A model generated the notes under the pieces. That model was not told the DNA's origin and did not search any database. It saw nothing but the letters and a program-made list of their open reading frames with translations. Both the position numbers and the translations under genes were made by a program. Shown in pieces: positions 1 through 5,964 of a stretch of 5,964 bases of DNA; the first letter of the stretch is position 1, and every line of letters begins with the position of its first letter. Source of the DNA: an uncultured Phaeodactylibacter sp. (lineage in GTDB: Bacteria > Bacteroidota > Bacteroidia > Chitinophagales > Saprospiraceae); contig CAJXXJ010000258.1 of assembly GCA_913062745.1 (NCBI GenBank), positions 1-5,964 on the forward strand, read 5' to 3'.

Positions 1-3000
1 ATTGTCACATGACCGGCTGCCAGCTCCCGGTAGCGGAACCCCTCCTTGATGGGTTCAAACTGCAGATGGTTCAGGCATTTGACCTTGTGAATGGCCGGAA
101 AGGCTTCCAGTACCAGGCGTTCGTAATCCCACATTGCGACCGCCCGGTTTTTGTGGCGCAGCCGCTCGCTGGCACGGGTGTAAAACGAGCGGCCTGATTC
201 GGGCATACGGCCGCCGAAAGTAGCGTAGGGCTGGTTTACTTTTTTGACTGCCCGGTCGGGCATTAACAATTTCTGTATGGTACCCGGCTTTAGCGGGTAA
301 GCCTCAATCTGAAGATGCTCCTGAGCTACCAGGCTAACACTGGCAGCCTGTGCATGCACGCCTATGATTTTAGAGACGGCGTCTACGGGAGATTGGACGG
401 AGGCGCGTATCCAGTGTTTACCTGCCGGCAGCAGGGTATTATCTTTGTTGGCTTCGCGCGGCATGCTGAAGGTCACGATGCCGGATTGCAGCAGGCCTCT
501 GGTCCCGTCTTCTACTTCGCTATTTTTAAAGGGCACCCAGTGGTTTTGTTTCAGATAAGCCCACTGCACATGCTGATCTGGTTTGGCCTGCAGGGGGTTG
601 GCGCTTCCGTCCAGTACTTGTACCAGCATGGACAGATTCTGAGGCGGCTCCAGTCCTTCAATACCAATATACCCCTCCCCGCCGTCTTTGCCGACCGTGG
701 ATGGCGGCACGCTGCTCTGCGGCACCATTTCCGGCAACAGCCGTATACCGCCTGTTTGAGGGGAAGCGGCTTGGTAGCCAAATGGATGCAAGTGAAAAAA
801 GCGCCCCTCTTGCCCTTCGTAAGCAGCAGACTGGTTCAGCGGAATATCCGTGCTCGCGTTATAATCAAGGGTGAGGGACAGAATTTGAGCATCGAAGGGC
901 TCCGGTGGTTCCGTAACTGGTGGCTCCGTACCGTGTCCACCAATATACCTGGCAAGTTGATAGGGATACTGCCGGTGCCCGAAATCCCCGACTAGCTCAA
1001 ACTTTACAAACCCATCCGTTTGCCGGGTGTCATACACTGCCGGTTCAGAAAAATCCGGTTCGATCCGGCTACTCTCCGGCACGGTCATGCTCACGCTAGA
1101 TTGCGTACTGCTTCCCGGCAGCAGGACATTGGACTGGGCTGCGTCCCCCCAATATCCATCTCGGAGGAGGTAAGCATCTACTCTGGGCTCCACCTCCTCA
1201 TCCACGAGCCCGGTGGGAGGGTTAAACTGCCGTCTTTTCCAACTGAGGTTCAAGGTAAAGCTGGCCTCTTTCTGAAATACTTCCTGGTCGCCCAGATAGA
1301 AGACCGCTCCCGATTCCGGAACAGGGCCGAAGGGGTGGAACGGCTTGCTATTGTCAAGCGGTCCGGTAGTGCCCGACAGCGCCATCGCTTTCTTATTTTC
1401 TACCTGAACGTGGAGGTTGATACTTCCAACCCGGAGATTCTTTAAATCATCGTAATCATATGGGCTATCCGGTTCATTCACCAGTATGGCTTCCAGAACC
1501 GGGAAAGCAGTCCGGTAAGCGCGTTCGTGCACGTCCTGCTGATAAGGCAGAATAGCCGGCGCATCGCCCGGTAACTCCACAGTCAGCTGGTTGCCGGCAG
1601 CCGTTACTTGCTGTTCCAGCCAACCTTCCTCTGTGGTAAGCCGGATGCGGAAGCTCTTGCCGCCCGGGCTACCCCCGCTAAGCCCATTCAGGGTCAGGGT
1701 AATGGTACGGACACCTTCCTGCAAAAAGAGATAATGAGAGGCAATGACGAAGCCGACTTCTGCTGCCGGCACAGCGACCTCCCATTGATTGCTGCTGTTG
1801 ATCGATTTGTTGCCAAAGGGGTGCCAGGCCGGAGGGTCCGAAACGATTGGTGCCTCTATCCCGTCGGCAGTATCTGCTGCGGAAGCGGCATAATACCGGC
1901 CCCGGTCCAGGGTGCGAAAAACCGGCTGGCCAGGCGTGGTAGCGTACAGCGCGGGGTCTTCCGGCAGTTTGAGCAGGCATTTGAAATCCGTTACCCGGGC
2001 TTTGTTTGCCACAAAATCCCGGTCCAGAGCGAAGAGCAAGTCGTTGCCTGCAGCATCTTTCCCGGCTTTAAGCAGGGTGCCCTGTTTTAGTAAGTGGCTA
2101 TCCACGTGCTTCGCTAATTCGAAATGCACATAAGCCCGGGCAGGGGCAGCGGGGCGGGGTTTCATGCGCAGCACACGCTCGTAGTAAAATCGCAGATGCC
2201 GGTCAGTAAACTGATTCAGCTGGGCGCGCTCCGCACTAAGCAGGCGCACGAAAGCCAGATAAAGGGCAAAGTGGGGCTCGTGCCGGTTATACTGGCTCAG
2301 CAGGCTCCGCAGCGCCCTCCGTGCCTCGGCAACTACAGTGGAAAAACCCTGCAGGAATTCCGAATAGACACTTTTGAAGAAGGAATGCCCGGCCGCAAAA
2401 TTGATAGCTTCCGCTACCGTGGCACCACTGAAGATATCCAGCCCGGGCTCGCTCTCCAGCAAAATGAGGTAATCGTTCCAGTTGCCGGCCGAACCATCGG
2501 CAATCCATGTTTCGGAAAAGGTGTTTCCGTTCCATACGGCTGGAGCGGGGCGCACGCCTTCACCCAATATACGCATTTCGCGCACGCGCTGCGGCACCTG
2601 ATCCACTCCGGTGCTCAGCAGAGGAAACGGAGCCGGAGCATTGCTGCTGGCGTTTGTGTACCAAATAATCCATTGCCGCAGAGCGGGTGCCAGCTTTGTC
2701 TGCACAAGGTTGCGCAGGCTTACTTTTACAGCAAACCCCTCCGGCAAACGGGAAAGGTGCTGGTCCAATTGCCAGGCCAGATGGCCAATCGTGCTGAATA
2801 AATATTGAAAGTTTTGCCGCAGCAACTCTTCCTCACCCGCATTATCCAGTTTTTGCAACTCTATAAACAATAGGCGCGTCTCTTCCCGAAACCAGTCGAC
2901 CCGGGCGGCAGCAAGGTTGGCCAAAACAGTAGCCGGGTTCTGGCTCCAAAAGGGGCTCCAGTCTCCTTCCGGCAAATTTTGCTGGTTGTAGTACTGCAGG

Positions 3001-3155
3001 AACTTCGCGTAGCCCCGGGCGAAAACGATCCAGTCCGCATCGCTGCGCTCATCCACTTTGACGTAATCTCCCTTCAGAGCCGATGGCATACGATTGCCCT
3101 GCGAGGTACCCCCGTGAATGATTGGAGAATCGTTTTTTTGGTTATTGCAATTCAT
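1..3155 (-). CDS. Large baseplate wedge protein, Afp11/gp6 (baseplate J-like) type, C-terminal end outside window
   Basis: One uninterrupted frame runs from ATG at 3155 to the left edge: at least 1051 residues with no stop. It should form the wedges around the hub and pass the contraction signal to the sheath. Residues 1-340 look mainly helical (KGDYVKVDERSDADW near 28-42, then FTDRHLRFYYERVLRMKP before 342). Residues 342-375 carry YVHFELAKHV and LLKQGTLLKAGKD, a segment seen in eCIS wedge proteins. Residues about 400-900 are beta-rich with three HPFG motifs (H445, H607, H790) and a Pro/Glu hinge at 744-753. Near the left edge RLRHKNRAVAMWDYERLVLE (W1009) followed by AFPAIHKVKCLNH matches the conserved C-terminal part of baseplate J-like proteins. 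The ATG at 3155 is the first ATG after the gp25 stop, 20 bases away, without a clear ribosome site; an in-frame TTG at 3179 is less likely. An Afp12-type identity is the main alternative. Confidence 0.85.
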   Translation of the reverse strand, partial: MNCNNQKNDSPIIHGGTSQGNRMPSALKGDYVKVDERSDADWIVFARGYAKFLQYYNQQNLPEGDWSPFWSQNPATVLANLAAARVDWFREETRLLFIELQKLDNAGEEELLRQNFQYLFSTIGHLAWQLDQHLSRLPEGFAVKVSLRNLVQTKLAPALRQWIIWYTNASSNAPAPFPLLSTGVDQVPQRVREMRILGEGVRPAPAVWNGNTFSETWIADGSAGNWNDYLILLESEPGLDIFSGATVAEAINFAAGHSFFKSVYSEFLQGFSTVVAEARRALRSLLSQYNRHEPHFALYLAFVRLLSAERAQLNQFTDRHLRFYYERVLRMKPRPAAPARAYVHFELAKHVDSHLLKQGTLLKAGKDAAGNDLLFALDRDFVANKARVTDFKCLLKLPEDPALYATTPGQPVFRTLDRGRYYAASAADTADGIEAPIVSDPPAWHPFGNKSINSSNQWEVAVPAAEVGFVIASHYLFLQEGVRTITLTLNGLSGGSPGGKSFRIRLTTEEGWLEQQVTAAGNQLTVELPGDAPAILPYQQDVHERAYRTAFPVLEAILVNEPDSPYDYDDLKNLRVGSINLHVQVENKKAMALSGTTGPLDNSKPFHPFGPVPESGAVFYLGDQEVFQKEASFTLNLSWKRRQFNPPTGLVDEEVEPRVDAYLLRDGYWGDAAQSNVLLPGSSTQSSVSMTVPESSRIEPDFSEPAVYDTRQTDGFVKFELVGDFGHRQYPYQLARYIGGHGTEPPVTEPPEPFDAQILSLTLDYNASTDIPLNQSAAYEGQEGRFFHLHPFGYQAASPQTGGIRLLPEMVPQSSVPPSTVGKDGGEGYIGIEGLEPPQNLSMLVQVLDGSANPLQAKPDQHVQWAYLKQNHWVPFKNSEVEDGTRGLLQSGIVTFSMPREANKDNTLLPAGKHWIRASVQSPVDAVSKIIGVHAQAASVSLVAQEHLQIEAYPLKPGTIQKLLMPDRAVKKVNQPYATFGGRMPESGRSFYTRASERLRHKNRAVAMWDYERLVLEAFPAIHKVKCLNHLQFEPIKEGFRYRELAAGHVT
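897..930 (-). repeat. Short tandem repeat coding for a Pro/Glu hinge in the wedge protein
   Basis: On the plus strand GGTGGTTCCGTA (904-915) is repeated as GGTGGCTCCGTA (919-930), 11 of 12 bases identical with a 15-base period, so the reading frame is kept. The encoded stretch is TEPPVTEPPEP, residues about 743-753 of the large wedge protein. It probably is a flexible or extended linker between two beta domains, since it lies between a strand-rich region and the sequence leading to the third HPFG motif. Confidence 0.7.
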
Positions 3156-3175
3156 ACCGGCTGTAATGGCTAATC

Positions 3176-3610
3176 TCAAGGCTGAAGCGCAGCGGCGTCG
3201 GAACCTTCTGTGATGTAAAATGGATACACGAAATTGAAACGGGAGTTGGTGGCGCGTACCGCATAGTCGACCACCAGGCGCAGCACCCCTTCTGCAATTT
3301 GGTCGGTTTCCAGGCGGACGCGCTCGAGCTCGATTCGAGGCTCGTAAAACAAAATAGCCGTTTCCACCCGGTCCCGAATGAGCGTTTGCAGAGTGGTATC
3401 CGCCGGTTCAAACAGCAGCTCTTCGACGCTGCTGCCGTAATCCGGCAGCATAACGCGGTCGCCCAGTTTGGTGGACAGCAGGATATGGAGGCTTTGGTTG
3501 ATATCTTCCACCCCGCTGCTCATCTCCACCGTACCGGCCGTTTTGGAAAAAGCAGGCGGAAAGCTCCAGCCTCTGCCCAGGTACTTTTTTGCCGTATTAC
3601 TTTCTTCCAT
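3176..3610 (-). CDS. GPW/gp25 family baseplate wedge protein (Afp9-like)
   Basis: A 144-residue homologue of T4 gp25, phage P2 gpW and T6SS TssE. In these machines it sits between hub and wedge and is where the first sheath ring docks. Visible family marks are GRGWSFPPAF near residue 12, SSGVEDINQSLHILLSTKLG at about 31-50, then DRVMLPDYGS at 51-60 (the R-x-x-x-P-x-Y-G core) and YEPRIELERV at about 89-98, containing the EPR motif known to be critical in TssE and gp25. Length is typical for the eCIS members. The ATG at 3610 gives the usual short N-terminal arm before GWSFPP. It follows PAAR by 32 bases and the next gene starts 20 bases after its stop. No oddities are seen; the motifs look intact. 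Confidence 0.95.
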   Translation of the reverse strand: MEESNTAKKYLGRGWSFPPAFSKTAGTVEMSSGVEDINQSLHILLSTKLGDRVMLPDYGSSVEELLFEPADTTLQTLIRDRVETAILFYEPRIELERVRLETDQIAEGVLRLVVDYAVRATNSRFNFVYPFYITEGSDAAALQP

Positions 3611-3642
3611 TTTTTGGGTTTTTTAAGGTGTTCAAAATGCGG
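3611..3642 (-). promoter_or_regulatory. A-rich leader before the gp25 gene
   Basis: The 32 bases between the PAAR stop and the gp25 start read, in the mRNA sense, as CCTTAAAAAACCCAAAAA next to the ATG. There is no Shine-Dalgarno site. An A-rich, unstructured stretch just before the start is a common initiation signal in Bacteroidota. No hairpin or convincing promoter is seen in this gap. The function is inferred from composition only. Confidence 0.35.
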
Positions 3643-3933
3643 TCAGCCGCCGATGATAACCGTCGGGCATCCGGCAACGATTGACCCGCCATGCGCTGTA
3701 GGGTCTCCCAGGCGAGCGGCAGGCATCCCGCCGATCAGCACTGTGCCGGACCCCTGCATGATAACATCCGGAGGGCCGGAACAAGCGGCCTGATCCCCTA
3801 CCCTTGCTGCCGGCATACCGCCGATGAGCACCGTAGCTTCACCCGGCCCCACCACCGGGCCGCCCACGTGAGGCTGAGGCCCGTTTGTTGCCGGGCATAC
3901 ATGCATGTCGTTCAGTCTGGCTGCAGGTGGCAT
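3643..3933 (-). CDS. PAAR-repeat spike tip protein (Afp10-like)
   Basis: A 96-residue PAAR protein that should cap the beta-helix of the spike as a sharp cone holding one metal ion, usually zinc. It is a bare PAAR domain: it begins MPPAARLNDMHVCP and ends CPTVIIGG, with no N- or C-terminal effector or transmembrane extension. The name-giving PAAR tetrapeptide occurs three times: PPAAR near residue 4 and MPAAR at about residues 40-44 and 70-74, the last two within the near-identical VLIGGMPAAR(V/L)GD repeats. Likely metal ligands, by analogy with solved PAAR structures, lie among H11, C13, H22, C51, H81 and C89; which four are used cannot be told from sequence alone. The gene starts 18 bases after the spike gene and has no evident Shine-Dalgarno site. 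It is followed by gp25 after 32 bases, whereas in Afp and PVC the PAAR gene comes after gp25. Confidence 0.95.
   Translation of the reverse strand: MPPAARLNDMHVCPATNGPQPHVGGPVVGPGEATVLIGGMPAARVGDQAACSGPPDVIMQGSGTVLIGGMPAARLGDPTAHGGSIVAGCPTVIIGG
3703..3831 (-). repeat. Internal PAAR repeat: two copies of VLIGGMPAARxGD
   Basis: Residues 35-47 (bases 3793-3831) and 65-77 (bases 3703-3741) of the PAAR protein are identical in 12 of 13 positions, differing only by V or L before GD. The copies are 30 residues apart, and a third partial unit (TVIIGG) ends the protein. This reflects the pseudo-threefold fold of PAAR cones, so it is a protein-level repeat and not a mobile or recombination repeat. The DNA of the two copies has diverged at several third positions, consistent with an old duplication held by selection. 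Confidence 0.85.
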
Positions 3934-3951
3934 AAGTATCTGGTTTTGAGT

Positions 3952-5673
3952 TTAGTTAATTTGTACCAGCCCGCCTTTTACGGTGGTAGTTGCGCTGCCT
4001 TCCAATGTAGCGGAAGCACTCGCTTTGGCTTCCACGTTAACGCCCTCTGCCGTGAAGTTGCCTGTAGCCTTGAAAGTGATATCAGCAGCACTCTCTATGG
4101 TTACACCGCCGCCATCCATCACGAGCTTGTTGCCGCTGGCGTCTTCCAGTTCTATAGCCTGATTTTCGCCGGAAAGCAATAGCCGGTGCCCGTCGGGTGT
4201 CTCCAGCAGCACATCTTTTTTATCGTCATCAAAAATAAGCCGGATGCCGCTGCGGGTGACTATGCCTTTTTCATGATTGTCATCAGCAGCTTCCAAAGGT
4301 GCAGGCTTGGCGCTGCTGTGCAACGCACCGAGTACAATAGCCTGCCGGGGGTCATTATTTAAAAAACCGACCACTACCTCATCACCGATTTCGGGCAGGA
4401 AAAAAGCGCCGCGGCTGTCCCCGGCGTCGAAGGCCGACAGCCTGGCCCAGGTCCCTTCTTCCTCCGCATTTACGGTCGGCAGGCGTACCATAATACGGAA
4501 TGCTCCTTCCGGGTCATCCTGCAATTGCGTGACTACCCCGATCTGCAGGCCGGAAACCGCTGGCACCAGGCCGGCAGCCTGCGGAGCATGCACTTCATAG
4601 CGCTCGGAAAACCATTCGGGGGAAAGCCCTATTTGGGCATCAATGGTCCAGTTGCCATTCGCAACCTGATGGCGCAATCCGGAGACCAATACGTTCCCTT
4701 CAAAGCGTTCGCCCACCCCCTGCAGCTTGAGGAGCTGGCCGACTTTAATGGCCTGCGTGCCCTGAAACTTGACCCGCCCGGTGATTTTCGCCATTTTTGA
4801 TTTCAGCAGCTTTGCCGCCGACCAATTGGTTAACTCTGCGCTGCTCAGCCCTCCGGTATGGTACTGTTGGTAGGGGCTGCTGCCGTGTACCTTCGCCAGT
4901 TGGCCCGAGGTGATGTTACCCGCCTCCACCACAGCTGCGGTGCCGGATTCTCCCTCCACAATGGCTTGCTCCGCAGCATCCCAGGCCACAGATTGTACCG
5001 ATTCAAACTGATTCCGGGCATCCATCTCTGCATCAAACTCCATAATAGTGGCACCGTACTGCAGCGTAAGTGCCGGTGCTTGCTGATAATCGGGCGGCTT
5101 AATGGTGAGTTGCCCATCCTCCACGGTGCAAAGCAGGCCGTTCATCTCGGCCCTCATCATAATAAAATCCCAGTCTGTCGCATCAAACTGTATCACCTCT
5201 CCGTAGCGCAGGCTGGTGGACTCCACAGCGCTCCCCAGGCCGTTTTCCCGGATGATATCCTCTATCATCTCGCTATCGGTCTGGTCCCGGAAGTAGCGGC
5301 TTTTAGGCTTGATCGACATCTTGTACGTTTCATCCCTGCATTCAACCACCAGCGTGGAACGCTGATCCCGGATTTTAAGCCCGTGCTTGACGACCACTCC
5401 TTTGAATATCGTATCCTCCTGCGCCCGGTATCCCGCTTTAACCTCTATTTCTGCGCCCGGTACAAACAATTTGGTATTACTGCTTTCGAAGGTCTGAGCC
5501 GCCGGGTCCCCGTCGCGGAACACCAGAGTGGCAGCTGGGATGCGGTTCAATTCATGGCTGACCACCACTGACAGCAACTGATGCACTGCAGGTACCGCAT
5601 TGCCGTCGGAAAGTACGGTAAGGGTCACTACGGAAGGTGCTGCCTGTGTGGGTATGCTTCGTTCGTTGGGCAT
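3952..5673 (-). CDS. VgrG-like central spike protein (gp27-gp5 fusion, Afp8-like)
   Basis: A 573-residue spike protein, expected to trimerise at the tip of the inner tube and to pierce the target membrane. Residues about 15-355 form the gp27-like hub (VTLTVLSDG, ELNRIPAATLVFRDGDP, then DATDWDFIMMRAEMNGLL, the phage GPD/Vgr signature region). Residues about 376-452 are the gp5-like OB fold (GVVTQLQDDPEGAFRIMVRL, ending FLPEIGDEVVVGFLNNDPRQ and IVLGALHSS, a highly typical Vgr motif). Residues about 466-573 are the beta-helix needle (GIVTRSGIRLIFDDD, LLETPDGHRLLLS, then short repeating polar/hydrophobic strands to the end). It stops at GLVQIN with no extra domain, so it carries no fused effector. 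The start at 5673 is supported by an AGGA site and by the one-base overlap with the upstream stop. The PAAR gene follows after 18 bases. No signal peptide is seen, as expected for a particle assembled in the cytoplasm. Confidence 0.96.
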   Translation of the reverse strand: MPNERSIPTQAAPSVVTLTVLSDGNAVPAVHQLLSVVVSHELNRIPAATLVFRDGDPAAQTFESSNTKLFVPGAEIEVKAGYRAQEDTIFKGVVVKHGLKIRDQRSTLVVECRDETYKMSIKPKSRYFRDQTDSEMIEDIIRENGLGSAVESTSLRYGEVIQFDATDWDFIMMRAEMNGLLCTVEDGQLTIKPPDYQQAPALTLQYGATIMEFDAEMDARNQFESVQSVAWDAAEQAIVEGESGTAAVVEAGNITSGQLAKVHGSSPYQQYHTGGLSSAELTNWSAAKLLKSKMAKITGRVKFQGTQAIKVGQLLKLQGVGERFEGNVLVSGLRHQVANGNWTIDAQIGLSPEWFSERYEVHAPQAAGLVPAVSGLQIGVVTQLQDDPEGAFRIMVRLPTVNAEEEGTWARLSAFDAGDSRGAFFLPEIGDEVVVGFLNNDPRQAIVLGALHSSAKPAPLEAADDNHEKGIVTRSGIRLIFDDDKKDVLLETPDGHRLLLSGENQAIELEDASGNKLVMDGGGVTIESAADITFKATGNFTAEGVNVEAKASASATLEGSATTTVKGGLVQIN

Positions 5674-5964
5674 TAATTCGTCCTGTTTTTAGTGAATGGA
5701 GGAAAAACCAGTTCTGTACCTGGCTTCAGATACCGGAAACCAGACAGCCCGTTGACTCTGGCAATCACGCTCGCGTACCGGGGGTGGCCGTACATCTCTT
5801 CGCACAAATTGGGCAGCGTATCGCCGGCTTTTACGGTATGCACGTGGGTTAAATCGGGCGAAAGCAAATTGTTCTTTGCTATCCGGAGCAAATCGCTAAA
5901 ACTGCCTACAAAGCTGACGCTTGCCATAGCGCGGATAGGCGAACCATCCGGCTTGAATAACTTG
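5673..5964 (-). CDS. Afp7-like hub protein, CIS tube type with C-terminal LysM (5' end outside window)
   Basis: Only the last 96 residues are visible. The reading frame is open through the right edge of the window and the gene starts beyond it. Upstream of the first visible in-frame ATG (position 5927) the frame reads KLFKPDGSPIRA, close to the LFKPDGxPxRA stretch I associate with the tube-like domain of CIS tube/Afp7 proteins, so that ATG is internal. A LysM domain follows at about 5846-5697: HTVKAGDTL, then a YGHPRYASVIARVNGL helix, and finally LKPGTELVFPP. LysM domains usually bind peptidoglycan or chitin, but in baseplate hub proteins (compare T4 gp53 and Afp7) they serve as a structural module joining tube end, hub and wedge; that role is inferred here. 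The stop TAA overlaps the ATG of the spike gene by one base (TAATG), implying translational coupling. Family assignment is good; the exact Afp number is less certain. Confidence 0.85.
   Translation of the reverse strand, partial: KLFKPDGSPIRAMASVSFVGSFSDLLRIAKNNLLSPDLTHVHTVKAGDTLPNLCEEMYGHPRYASVIARVNGLSGFRYLKPGTELVFPPFTKNRTN
5681..5684 (-). promoter_or_regulatory. Possible Shine-Dalgarno site of the spike gene
   Basis: The minus strand reads AGGA seven bases before the ATG at 5673, inside the last codons of the upstream gene. It is the only recognisable Shine-Dalgarno-like element before any start in this window. It supports the 5673 start and would add to coupling through the TAATG overlap. 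Confidence 0.5.
5697..5846 (-). other. LysM domain within the Afp7-like protein
   Basis: About 50 residues with the LysM pattern: HTVKAGDTL at the start (first strand and the GDTL turn), a central helix with YGHPRYASVIARVNGL, and LKPGTELVFPP at the end (PG followed by a hydrophobic strand). It lies only seven residues from the C terminus, so nothing else is attached behind it. It is described separately because it is the part that identifies this truncated gene. Confidence 0.88.

Noticed and set aside
315..995. Plus-strand open frame of 226 codons
   Set aside because: It lies antisense to the large wedge gene, whose protein shows recognisable family motifs through this region. The plus-strand product is rich in R, H, Q and C and shows no domain. 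Long antisense frames are expected at this GC content.
2124..2801. Plus-strand open frame of 225 codons
   Set aside because: Antisense to the N-terminal part of the wedge gene; no motif, no ribosome site, and low-complexity composition typical of a shadow frame.
3142..3411. Minus-strand open frame of 89 codons across the gp25/wedge junction
   Set aside because: It is out of frame with both gp25 and the wedge gene, overlaps the gp25 EPR motif region, and has no family features.
3611..3642. Possible terminator or promoter between PAAR and gp25 (T-rich run on the plus strand)
   Set aside because: No inverted repeat accompanies the run, and there is no clear -33/-7 pair. It is better read as an A-rich leader.
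4858..5571. Plus-strand open frame of 237 codons
   Set aside because: Fully antisense to the spike gene, which is certain from its gp27, OB-fold and beta-helix motifs. The predicted product matches nothing I recognise.
3952..5673. T6SS VgrG rather than eCIS spike
   Set aside because: The domain order is shared, but the preceding LysM/CIS-tube protein and the following giant wedge protein fit an eCIS. A T6SS VgrG is usually followed by adaptor and effector genes. The call remains family-level from sequence alone.
1..5964. RNA genes, CRISPR arrays, insertion sequences or attachment sites
   Set aside because: About 99 percent of the window is covered by protein-coding sequence with family motifs, and the gaps are 32 bases or less. 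I saw no tRNA-like cloverleaf, regularly spaced repeats, transposase or terminal inverted repeats.

Overview
The window carries part of one operon, read entirely on the minus strand. It encodes the baseplate and spike of a contractile, phage-tail-like injection machine of the extracellular contractile injection system family (eCIS: Afp, PVC, MAC and related particles). No chromosomal housekeeping gene, RNA gene, insertion sequence or CRISPR array is visible. The host is probably a member of the Bacteroidota of moderately high GC. Reasons are the closeness in style of the large wedge protein and spike to those of bacteroidotal eCIS loci, and the scarcity of Shine-Dalgarno sites, with A-rich leaders instead. 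This placement is inference from memory of these families and not a database result.

Layout in the direction of transcription (high to low coordinates): (1) 5964-5673, the C-terminal end of an Afp7-like protein with a LysM domain, whose start lies outside the window; (2) 5673-3952, a complete VgrG/gp27-gp5-like spike protein (Afp8-like), overlapping the previous gene by one base; (3) 3933-3643, a minimal PAAR tip protein (Afp10-like); (4) 3610-3176, a GPW/gp25 baseplate wedge protein (Afp9-like); (5) 3155-1, a very large baseplate wedge protein (Afp11/gp6 or baseplate-J type), at least 1051 residues, running off the left edge of the window. Gaps between genes are -1, 18, 32 and 20 bases, so the five are almost certainly one transcript. 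No promoter or terminator is visible.

Working together: the LysM/tube-like protein and the gp27 part of the spike form the central hub at the end of the inner tube. The trimeric spike ends in a beta-helix needle, which the PAAR protein sharpens. gp25 nucleates the contractile sheath on the hub, and the large protein forms the surrounding wedges that trigger contraction. Sheath, tube, ATPase, tail fibre, tape measure and cargo genes are not in the window and are expected on either side.

The system type is known. The points of most interest are the size and repeated HPFG architecture of the wedge protein, the gene order spike-PAAR-gp25 (Afp and PVC have spike-gp25-PAAR), and the absence of any effector domain on the spike or tip.
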